Shown here piece by piece: positions 1 to 5,250 of a stretch of 9,737 nucleotides of DNA (positions within the stretch are counted from its first letter, which is position 1; the number at the start of each line of letters is the position of its first letter). The position numbers were made by a program, and so were the translations under genes. The DNA is from JACMNW01 sp031402355 (GTDB lineage Bacteria; Pseudomonadota; Alphaproteobacteria; Rhodobacterales; Rhodobacteraceae), in assembly GCA_031402355.1 (NCBI GenBank), contig JANNSG010000086.1, forward strand, positions 1 to 9,737. Reading direction: 5' to 3'. Below the pieces are notes generated by a model. That model did no database searches. It had not been told where the DNA came from and saw only the letters and a list, made by a program, of their open reading frames with translations.

Positions 1-122
1 GCCTGTAGCGCCGCATCCATCTTGGCAGCAAAATCTTCTGCACTATTCGCCACTAAAGTAGTCAACCCACGAGCATCAATTGCCGCTCTTGTTTTGTCCC
101 AGTGAGATTGGCAGATACGCAT
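1..122 (-). CDS. Small phage-type protein, N-terminal part (runs off the window)
   Basis: The minus strand has an open frame from an ATG at 122-120 that stays open for all 40 codons to the window edge. It begins M-R-I-C-Q-S-H-W-D-K and continues with an ordinary soluble, alpha-helical-looking composition (AAIDARGL, DFAAKMDAAL). The ATG lies only 2 nt after the TAA of the RyR-domain gene, so the two are probably translated from one message. The MRIC-x-x-HW opening resembles short uncharacterised proteins I recall from phage genomes, and the Cys and His could bind metal, but I cannot name a function. Codon use is AT-richer than in the chromosomal genes to the right, as for its two neighbours. 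Confidence 0.6.
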   Translation of the reverse strand, partial: MRICQSHWDKTRAAIDARGLTTLVANSAEDFAAKMDAALQ

Positions 123-124
123 AA

Positions 125-475
125 TTATTTCAACGCATGGACCACGGCACGGAAAATGTAATCCTTTGCCTGCTGCTCACGCGGCAACTGATCAAAGGGC
201 ACAATGCAAGGATGGGTTTTTAGCTGTTCATTCTTCTCCTCACCGTAAACCCAACCATCTTTTAACTTCTGCTCCATCCAACTGCTGTGAGATGCCTGCG
301 GACCAAAATCACCTCTGGTATGGAGATCAACACCAAGACATGCAGAGTCCCTTTGCCACATAGGAGCGTCTTCCCAAGATGGTTGGCTATGGTCACCAAG
401 AGCCTCACAATAGCCTCGGTTTACTTCATGTGCTACTCTTGCAATTTGATCTTTATCCATTCTCATAATCTCCAC
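125..475 (-). CDS. RyR-domain protein, phage-type
   Basis: A complete small ORF carrying one RyR (ryanodine receptor repeat) domain across nearly its whole length. Diagnostic stretches are I-A-R-V-A-H-E-V-N-R-G-Y-C, W-E-D-A-P-x-W-Q, S-H-x-S-W-M-E-Q-K, D-G-W-V-Y-G, H-P-C-I-V-P-F-D-Q-L-P and the ending K-D-Y-I-F-R-A-V-V. These match the bacterial and phage RyR family. In animals the repeat is part of calcium channels; in phages it occurs as a stand-alone soluble protein of about 100 aa whose role is unknown, possibly ligand binding. The longest frame begins at GTG 475-473, directly abutting the upstream TAA at 478-476. A GGAG at 473-470 better serves the ATG at 460-458 (M-D-K-D-Q-I-A-R), giving about 111 aa, so I prefer that start. 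It sits in a compact minus-strand cluster with no room for separate promoters. Family assignment is firm; biological role is not. Confidence 0.85.
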   Translation of the reverse strand: MEIMRMDKDQIARVAHEVNRGYCEALGDHSQPSWEDAPMWQRDSACLGVDLHTRGDFGPQASHSSWMEQKLKDGWVYGEEKNEQLKTHPCIVPFDQLPREQQAKDYIFRAVVHALK

Positions 476-853
476 TTAGTTAAAACTCCACGGACTACCA
501 CTATCATTCATTTCCACTGAGGACTCTGCCACCATTGCAAACCGTTTCTTCTGCGCAATAGACATTCTAAGCCTGGACTCAGCAGAAAAAGTTTTACCAA
601 GGGTTGGTGAACCTTGTCTACGCCGATTAGCAGAAATCAGAGCTCGTGTTTCCGCAGACCTCTTCTGCCCGCGTATCTTTGCAGTATGCTCCTCAGAATG
701 CTTTCTACCTTTTAATGTTGCGGACCTCTTAGCATTACTTTCTTTAGACTGCACAAAACCTTTATGTGCCTCTGATAGTTTCCGGCAGTGTTCTTCTGAC
801 AACTTCATTCCTTTGTTCCAAGCAACCGTAACACCAGTAACACCTTTGTTCCA
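476..853 (-). CDS. NUMOD3-type DNA-binding C-terminus of a homing-endonuclease-like protein, 5'-truncated
   Basis: The last 125 codons of a protein made of tandem NUMOD3 modules. One reads W-N-K-G-M-K-L-S-E-E-H-C-R-K-L-S-E-A-H-K-G. It is followed by G-R-K-H-S-E-E-H-T-A-K-I, K-R-S-A-E-T-R-A-L-I-S and G-K-T-F-S-A-E-S-R-L-R-M-S. NUMOD3 repeats are short helical DNA-contacting modules found C-terminal to GIY-YIG or HNH nuclease domains in phage homing endonucleases. No nuclease domain is present: going upstream, the frame crosses about 851-857 into the antisense of carD, where it is still open but meaningless, so the ORF could be miscalled as 233 aa. The stop TAA (478-476) abuts the frame of the RyR gene. 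The basic, Lys/Arg-rich character fits DNA binding. I infer that the nuclease half was lost at the junction. Confidence 0.75.
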   Translation of the reverse strand, partial: WNKGVTGVTVAWNKGMKLSEEHCRKLSEAHKGFVQSKESNAKRSATLKGRKHSEEHTAKIRGQKRSAETRALISANRRRQGSPTLGKTFSAESRLRMSIAQKKRFAMVAESSVEMNDSGSPWSFN

Positions 854-857
854 TCGA
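845..857. other. Sharp junction between phage-like and chromosomal DNA
   Basis: Left of here the DNA is AT-richer and carries minus-strand phage-type genes; right of here it is GC-rich chromosomal DNA with carD on the plus strand. Both genes that meet here lose their N-terminal coding parts. Plus-strand codons upstream of 857 in the CarD frame read N-T-F-V-P-S before M-W-S-R-R and do not look like CarD, while minus-strand codons right of 853 do not look like NUMOD3. A palindromic ATCGAT lies across the join at 853-858. No direct repeat, tRNA or recombinase gene is visible nearby. This may be a rearrangement breakpoint, the edge of an element, or an assembly chimera. Confidence 0.7.
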
Positions 858-1099
858 TGTGGTCGCGCCGTGCGCAGGAATACGAGCAGAAGATCAATTC
901 CGGCGATCTTCTGGCGATTGCCGAAGTGGTGCGCGATCTGTACCGCACGGACGATCAGCGCGAGCAAAGCTATTCTGAGCGTCAGTTGTATGAGGCGGCG
1001 CTGGAACGGCTGACCCGCGAAGTTGCGGCGGTCAGCGGCGTGGATGAAGCCGGGGCACAGAAAACCGTTGGCGAAGTGTTGATGTCGCGCGCGGCATAA
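857..1099 (+). CDS. carD: CarD-family RNA polymerase-binding transcription regulator, C-terminal half only
   Basis: The frame encodes 80 residues matching the C-terminal helical domain of alphaproteobacterial CarD/CdnL: M-W-S-R-R-A-Q-E-Y-E, then K-I-N-S-G-D-L-L-A-I-A-E-V-V-R-D-L, then Q-S-Y-S-E-R-Q-L-Y-E-A-A-L-E-R-L. CarD normally has about 165-175 aa. An N-terminal Tudor-like domain binds the RNA polymerase beta subunit and this C-terminal domain contacts promoter DNA at the upstream edge of the bubble. The polymerase-binding domain is entirely missing here, because DNA upstream of about 850 belongs to an unrelated phage-like segment. The ATG at 857 is an internal Met of the family and has no evident ribosome binding site, so I treat this as a gene fragment rather than a natural start. 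The gene ends 21 nt before a strong terminator. In related genomes carD, as I recall, often follows fdxA, which is not seen here. Confidence 0.85.
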   Translation: MWSRRAQEYEQKINSGDLLAIAEVVRDLYRTDDQREQSYSERQLYEAALERLTREVAAVSGVDEAGAQKTVGEVLMSRAA

Positions 1100-1120
1100 G
1101 CCCGGCGTTTCGAAATGGCA

Positions 1121-1154
1121 AAAACCGCAGCCGGGCAACTGGCCGCGGTTTTTT
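1121..1154. terminator. Rho-independent terminator, probably bidirectional
   Basis: AAAACCGC (1121-1128) pairs perfectly with GCGGTTTT (1145-1152). Beyond a single A-C mismatch, GCC pairs with GGC, leaving the loop GGGCAACT. The stem is followed by T to 1154 on the plus strand and by a run of T on the minus strand (the complement of the A tract). It lies between convergent carD (ends 1099) and cobS (ends 1241), so it can stop transcription from both. Confidence 0.85.
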
Positions 1155-1240
1155 GTTGACCGCCATGGGCCTGTCAAATCTGTGCGGGCAATCGCTGTAC
1201 TGGCGTGGCGTCAGGCAGGTCCGAAATGCGGCGCGCGCGA

Positions 1241-2005
1241 TCAGTGCAGCTGCGCCGCGAGCGTGCATAGGGCCGCCGCTTCGGCCAATTGTTGCGCCGC
1301 CCCCAAGACATCGCCGGTTTGGCCGCCGATCTTGGCGCGCGCGATCAGGCCCAGCCCAAGGCTGGTCAGGCCCGCGACCAGCAGCATGACAAGGGCTTGC
1401 CAACCGGTGAAGATCAGCCCCAGCGCGAGAGCCAACAGCATCGCAATCATGGCTGTCCTGGCACGTGGCCGGCCAACCGATTGCGACAAGCCTGCGCCGC
1501 GTGCATTGGGCAACCAAGCCATAAGCGCCGCCATCACCGCGCGCGACAGGGCCGCGACAGCGATGATCGCGCCAAACGGGCTGCTGGTTGTCAGCAATGC
1601 CGAAAGCGCGGACCAACGGGCAAGAGTCACCAAAATCAGCGCCAGAACCCCAAAGCTGCCGATATGGCTGTCTTTCATGATGTCCAACCGGCGGGCCTTG
1701 TCCCAACCACCCCAAAAGCCGTCGGCGGTGTCGGCCAAGCCATCTTCATGCATGGCTCCGGTCAACATTGCTTGACTGGCCAGCGTCACTGCGGCGGCAA
1801 CAGCGGGGGAAAGACCCAGCCACAGCGACAGCAGGGCCACCATGGCAGACATCACCCCGATGATCGCCCCGGCAATCGGCCAGGCCCAGGCAGAAGCGGC
1901 ACCGCGCGATGTGACAAGGGTTTGCCCAAGTGGCAGCCGCGTCAAAAGCGCCAGTGCCGCCCGCAAATCGGCCAAAGCGGTTTGCGACATGTCGCTGGTT
2001 GCCAT
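1241..2005 (-). CDS. cobS: Adenosylcobinamide-GDP ribazoletransferase (cobalamin synthase)
   Basis: An integral inner-membrane enzyme of 254 aa that joins alpha-ribazole (or its 5'-phosphate) to adenosylcobinamide-GDP, giving adenosylcobalamin (or its phosphate) and GMP: the nucleotide-loop assembly step of vitamin B12. The signature is the acidic loop H-E-D-G-L-A-D-T-A-D-G-F at residues 86-97, followed by R-R-L-D-I-M-K-D-S-H-I-G-S-F-G (105-119), with a second family motif G-G-Q-T-G-D-V-L-G-A at 227-236. Several hydrophobic stretches between them (about 40-62, 122-137, 143-160, 184-220) fit a polytopic protein, and length is normal for the family. The ATG at 2005 is the longest start; a second Met six codons in is possible, and neither has a strong ribosome binding site. 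It is divergent from cobT with about 80 bp between starts. The gene is called cobV in the Pseudomonas denitrificans nomenclature. Confidence 0.95.
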   Translation of the reverse strand: MATSDMSQTALADLRAALALLTRLPLGQTLVTSRGAASAWAWPIAGAIIGVMSAMVALLSLWLGLSPAVAAAVTLASQAMLTGAMHEDGLADTADGFWGGWDKARRLDIMKDSHIGSFGVLALILVTLARWSALSALLTTSSPFGAIIAVAALSRAVMAALMAWLPNARGAGLSQSVGRPRARTAMIAMLLALALGLIFTGWQALVMLLVAGLTSLGLGLIARAKIGGQTGDVLGAAQQLAEAAALCTLAAQLH

Positions 2006-2071
2006 TGAAAGTGTCTTTCTGCGCTTTTCCCGTGTCGAATATGTCGTTACCCAAGGCAGAGCCGCGTATCA

Positions 2072-3100
2072 ATGCAGGAAATCATGATGGCCCCGTTTCA
2101 GACCCTCGATCAATTCCGCGCCACCTTGCAGGGTATGCCGGCGGTGGATGCCGACGCTGCGGATGATGCGCGCGCCCGCAACAGCCAGTTGACCAAGCCG
2201 CCCGGGGCCTTGGGGCGTCTGGAAGATCTGGCCATATGGTATGGTGCCTGGCGCGGCTCGGGGCGACCCGTCATGGAGCGGCCGCAAGTGATTGTCTTTG
2301 CAGGAAATCACGGGATTGCCGCGCGCGGCGTATCGGCTTTCCCAGCCGAGGTGACGATACAGATGGTTGCGAATTTCCGCGCCGGTGGGGCAGCGATCAA
2401 CCAGCTTGCCAAGGCGTTCGGCGCGCAAATGGATGTCCACGCACTGGATCTGGAGCGACCGACGGCAGATTTCACTGCAGCACCTGCAATGTCCGAGGAC
2501 GAGGTGGTGGCGGCCCTTGCGACGGGATGGCAGGCGGTGAACCCGATTGCGGATCTGCTGGTGGTGGGAGAAATGGGCATTGGCAACACGACATCCGCAG
2601 CAGCCCTTGCGGCGGCCTTGTACGGCGGGGCTGCGCGCGACTGGACCGGGCGTGGCACTGGCGTTGATGACGCAGGCCTGGCGATTAAGACGCAAGTGGT
2701 GGTCGAGGGTCTGGCCCGGCACGCCGGTCTGACGCAAGATCCCTTGCAGGCGTTGCGCTGTCTTGGCGGGCGCGAGCTGGCGGCGATGGCTGGGGCCATT
2801 GCGCGGGCGCGCGAGGCGCGCATACCGGTTATTCTGGATGGGTTCATCTGCACCGCCGCGGCGGCGGTCCTGGAAAAAAGTGTCAGCGGAGCGCTGGATC
2901 ATGCAGTGGCAGGCCATGTCAGCGCCGAGGCGGCCCACCGGGTGCTGTTGGGTCATTTGGGCAAAGATCCCCTGCTGGATCTTGGGCTTCGGCTTGGCGA
3001 AGGGTCCGGCGCAGCCCTTGCCATTGGTGTGCTGAAAGGTGCCCTGGCCTGCCATTCGGGCATGTCAACCTTTGCCGAGGCAGGAGTTTCGGCGGGGTAA
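2072..3100 (+). CDS. cobT: Nicotinate-nucleotide--dimethylbenzimidazole phosphoribosyltransferase
   Basis: A cytosolic enzyme transferring the phosphoribosyl group of nicotinate mononucleotide to 5,6-dimethylbenzimidazole, making alpha-ribazole 5'-phosphate for the lower ligand of cobalamin, the substrate supply for the CobS step. Family motifs in order: T-K-P-P-G-A-L-G-R-L-E (41-51), F-A-G-N-H-G (76-81), G-E-M-G-I-G-N-T-T (166-174), G-R-G-T-G-V (193-198), L-G-G-R-E-L-A-A-M (231-239), L-D-G-F-I (255-259) and L-R-L-G-E-G-S-G-A (306-314). Glu310 in the last corresponds to the catalytic base (Glu317 in Salmonella CobT). Length is typical. The first ATG is at 2072, but AGGAA at 2076-2080 lies inside that version and is correctly spaced (6 nt) for the ATG at 2087 (M-A-P-F-Q-T-L), so the true protein may be about 337 aa. 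It is called cobU in the P. denitrificans scheme. Confidence 0.95.
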   Translation: MQEIMMAPFQTLDQFRATLQGMPAVDADAADDARARNSQLTKPPGALGRLEDLAIWYGAWRGSGRPVMERPQVIVFAGNHGIAARGVSAFPAEVTIQMVANFRAGGAAINQLAKAFGAQMDVHALDLERPTADFTAAPAMSEDEVVAALATGWQAVNPIADLLVVGEMGIGNTTSAAALAAALYGGAARDWTGRGTGVDDAGLAIKTQVVVEGLARHAGLTQDPLQALRCLGGRELAAMAGAIARAREARIPVILDGFICTAAAAVLEKSVSGALDHAVAGHVSAEAAHRVLLGHLGKDPLLDLGLRLGEGSGAALAIGVLKGALACHSGMSTFAEAGVSAG

Positions 3101-3125
3101 ACCCGCGCCCTTTGGCAGCCTTAGC

Positions 3126-3149
3126 CTGAGTATTTTTCGAATAGGAAAC
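3126..3149. repeat. CTGAGTATTTTT-type intergenic motif
   Basis: In the 67-bp gap between the convergent cobT and antiporter genes the sequence reads CTGAGTATTTTT (3126-3137) followed by CGAATAGGAAAC (3138-3149). I recall near-identical strings (CTGAGTATTTTT-n-GAAAAG/AAGATGAA) scattered after genes in Rhodobacteraceae genomes. There is one copy in this window, so its repeat status rests on memory. The T run could act as a weak 3'-end signal for cobT, although no good stem precedes it. Confidence 0.35.
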
Positions 3150-3167
3150 CAAGGGGCCCCGCCGGTG

Positions 3168-5066
3168 TTATTCTGCGGCTTTGGTGCCGGGGCGGGTTTC
3201 GTCCAGAATCTCGATCAGCGACGTTTCCAGATCGCGGTCCAGTTGGCGCGCGCGTGCTATATAGGCCTCGTTCTTGGTGACGGGCTGGCCCGGCACCCAG
3301 ACTTCTGCCAGATCGCGCATCGCGGCGCGATCCACCTGGAAATAGGCCTGCGACAACTTTGCGGCCTCATAGTCTGTAAATCCCATATTTTCAAGTACAT
3401 AACGGCCAGCCCGGATTGAGGAATCAAAGGTTTCGCGCACGATGTCATTGGCCCCGGCCTGATAAAGTTCATAGACATGCACCCGGTCGCGGGCGCGCGC
3501 CACGATATGCAGATCGGGGCGGGATTTGCGGGCGTATTTCACGATCTGATTGGATTTTTCACGGTCGTCGCTTGCCACAACCAGCACGGATGCTGTGGAC
3601 AAACCCGCTGCTTCAAGCGTTTCGGGGCGGGAGGGGTCGCCGAAAAAGCCCTTTACGCCGAAGCGGCGCATGGTTTCAATCGCGGCAATGTCGGTATCCA
3701 ATACCACGGTCGAGACGCCTGAATGGCGGACAAGGCGGTTGACGACCTGGCCAAAGCGCCCAATGCCCGCGATGATGACGCTGCCGGTTTCGTCAATCTC
3801 ATCTGCGGGATGTTCCGGGCTGCGGCTGGCGGCCCGGCGTGCCAAGCGTTCATAAAGGATGAACAGCATCGGGGTCAGCAGCATCGACAGGCTGATGACC
3901 AACAGGGCGATCTTGGCAACCGGGCTGGACAGGATCGATTGCTGCAAAGCAAAGCTGACGATCAAAAAGCCGAACTCGCCAGCCTGGGCCATGCCCAATG
4001 TAAACAGCCAGCGGTCTTTGCCCCGGATGCGGAATACCACAGCAATTGCCAGCAAGACAGCAGCTTTGATCGTGATCAGGCCAAGCGTCAGCAAAAGGAT
4101 CATCAGCGGTTGTTTGAGTAAAACTGCCACGTCGATGCCGATGCCGACAGTGATGAAAAACAGGCCCAGAAGCAGGCCCTTGAACGGCTGAAGGTCGGAC
4201 TCCAACTGGTGGCGAAATTCGGAATCTGCCAGCACCACCCCCGCCAGAAAAGTGCCCAGAGCCGGAGACAGGCCGACGATGGTCATCAAAAACGCAATGC
4301 CAAGCACCATCAGCAAGGAAATGAAGGTCGACATTTCGGGCAAGCGCGAAGCATGCACAAAGCGAAACACCGGACGGGTCAGGAAATGCCCGGCCAGAAT
4401 GATGGCGACTACCACCCCAAGGGTCAGCAAGGTGACCGACCATCCGGGCAAGGATTGCACCAGCGTGATGATCGGCTGGGCGACGCTTTCGGCCGCTTCG
4501 GGTTGAACATTGTCGGTAATGCCGAAGACTTCGGCGGTTGGCGAGGCGCCGCGAGCCGCTGCCAGCAGCGGGATCAGCGCCAGGATGGGGACGACAGCGA
4601 TATCCTGGGTCAGCAGGACGGAAAAGCTTGCCCGCCCGCCGGAAGTGCGCATCAGGTTTTTTTCGGTCAGAGTTTGCAGCACGATGGCTGTTGACGACAA
4701 GGCGCACAGCATCCCGAGCGTCAGCGCCATTTCCCAAGACAGCCCCAGCCACGTCAATGCAAAAGCCAAGGCTGCTGTCGTGATCAGCACTTGCGCGCCG
4801 CCCATGCCCAGCAGCTTGTAGCGCATGCCCCAAAGTACGCGCGGTTCAAGTTCAAGTCCGATCAGAAACAGCATCATCACGATACCGAATTCCGCGAAAT
4901 GCTGAAGATCACTGGTTTCTGCGCCGGCCAGATTCAAGACCGGACCAATGATGATGCCGGCCGCAAGATACCCAAGCACTGACCCCAGGCCAAGGCGCAC
5001 GGCCAGTGGCACCACAAGAACGGCAGCACCCAGATAGAGGCTGGCAAGAAGCAGAAAACCTTCCAT
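3168..5066 (-). CDS. KefB/KefC-like CPA2 monovalent cation:proton antiporter with RCK (TrkA-N) domain
   Basis: Inner-membrane antiporter, about 632 aa. Residue numbers below count from the upstream ATG at 5072. The N-terminal 410 residues are a CPA2 transport domain of about a dozen hydrophobic segments, with G-Y-L-A-A-G-I-I-I-G-P (34-44), L-F-L-I-G-L-E-L (68-75), S-S-T-A-I-V-L-Q (126-133), the ion-site L-L-T-Q-D-I-A-V-V-P (153-162) and Q-A-G-E-F-G-F-L (363-370). A cytosolic TrkA-N/RCK domain follows, with a Rossmann G-I-G-R-F-G (436-441) and the acidic L-D-T-D at the end of strand 2. It probably exchanges K+ (or Na+) for H+ under nucleotide control, perhaps in electrophile or pH stress; glutathione regulation as in E. 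coli KefC is not shown. I chose ATG 5066-5064 because AAGG at 5076-5073 is 6 nt upstream of it but touches the ATG at 5072. That start overlaps the stop of a possible small ORF (TGATG). No KefF/KefG partner is visible. Confidence 0.92.
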   Translation of the reverse strand: MEGFLLLASLYLGAAVLVVPLAVRLGLGSVLGYLAAGIIIGPVLNLAGAETSDLQHFAEFGIVMMLFLIGLELEPRVLWGMRYKLLGMGGAQVLITTAALAFALTWLGLSWEMALTLGMLCALSSTAIVLQTLTEKNLMRTSGGRASFSVLLTQDIAVVPILALIPLLAAARGASPTAEVFGITDNVQPEAAESVAQPIITLVQSLPGWSVTLLTLGVVVAIILAGHFLTRPVFRFVHASRLPEMSTFISLLMVLGIAFLMTIVGLSPALGTFLAGVVLADSEFRHQLESDLQPFKGLLLGLFFITVGIGIDVAVLLKQPLMILLLTLGLITIKAAVLLAIAVVFRIRGKDRWLFTLGMAQAGEFGFLIVSFALQQSILSSPVAKIALLVISLSMLLTPMLFILYERLARRAASRSPEHPADEIDETGSVIIAGIGRFGQVVNRLVRHSGVSTVVLDTDIAAIETMRRFGVKGFFGDPSRPETLEAAGLSTASVLVVASDDREKSNQIVKYARKSRPDLHIVARARDRVHVYELYQAGANDIVRETFDSSIRAGRYVLENMGFTDYEAAKLSQAYFQVDRAAMRDLAEVWVPGQPVTKNEAYIARARQLDRDLETSLIEILDETRPGTKAAE

Positions 5067-5191
5067 CAACATCCTTTCAGGGATAACAATTCTGGTTCAA
5101 AGGTAACAGGCATTATCGTGCCTGAACCGTTGTCCAGCGCAAGTGCGTTCACCGGTTTGGCGAGCGTGATTTCAAAAGCTGGGAGGGTCAC
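5066..5191 (-). CDS. Possible 41-codon small ORF translationally coupled to the antiporter
   Basis: An open minus-strand frame from GTG 5191-5189 to TGA 5068-5066. It starts V-T-L-P-A-F-E-I-T-L-A-K-P and ends F-E-P-E-L-L-S-L-K-G-C, a balanced composition that reads like real protein. The TGA overlaps the preferred antiporter ATG as TGATG, the classic arrangement for translational re-initiation. AAGG lies about 7 nt upstream of the GTG. Against it: codon third positions are less GC-rich than in the neighbours, the start is GTG, and I recognise no family. It could be a small membrane-partner or regulatory protein, a leader peptide (an internal ATG would give only 15 residues), a gene remnant, or chance. 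It begins 59 nt after the stop of the 1003-aa gene on the same strand. Confidence 0.35.
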   Translation of the reverse strand: MTLPAFEITLAKPVNALALDNGSGTIMPVTFEPELLSLKGC

Positions 5192-5194
5192 GCT

Positions 5195-5211
5195 GCGGCC
5201 TTGCTGGCCGC
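5195..5211. terminator. GC-rich hairpin after the 1003-aa gene
   Basis: GCGGCC (5195-5200) and GGCCGC (5206-5211) form a perfect 6-bp stem with a TTGCT loop, 40 nt downstream of the stop of the minus-strand 1003-aa gene. No T run follows on either strand, so it is at best a weak or Rho-assisted terminator or an RNA 3'-end stabiliser. It also lies just before the possible small ORF. Confidence 0.3.
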
Positions 5212-5250
5212 GCGCGGCTATTCATCGTGAAACTGGCATGACCGCCGAAA

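Noticed and set aside
854..1177. Upstream half of a 233-codon minus-strand frame continuing the NUMOD3 gene
   Set aside because: It is the antisense of carD and its terminator; the translated residues lose all NUMOD3 character right of about 853.
1289..2008. Long plus-strand open frame opposite cobS
   Set aside because: Its Gln/Arg/His-rich translation is a typical antisense shadow of a GC-rich gene; the minus frame has clear CobS motifs.
2006..2071. Cobalamin riboswitch between cobS and cobT
   Set aside because: The spacer is far too short for the roughly 200-nt element and shows no B12-box-like sequence.
2069..3055. 328-codon minus-strand frame opposite cobT
   Set aside because: No recognisable domain, biased composition, and complete overlap with a gene carrying every CobT motif.
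3850..4833. 327-codon minus-strand frame inside the antiporter gene
   Set aside because: Frame-shifted shadow of the antiporter with His/Gly/Arg-rich sequence and no membrane segments.
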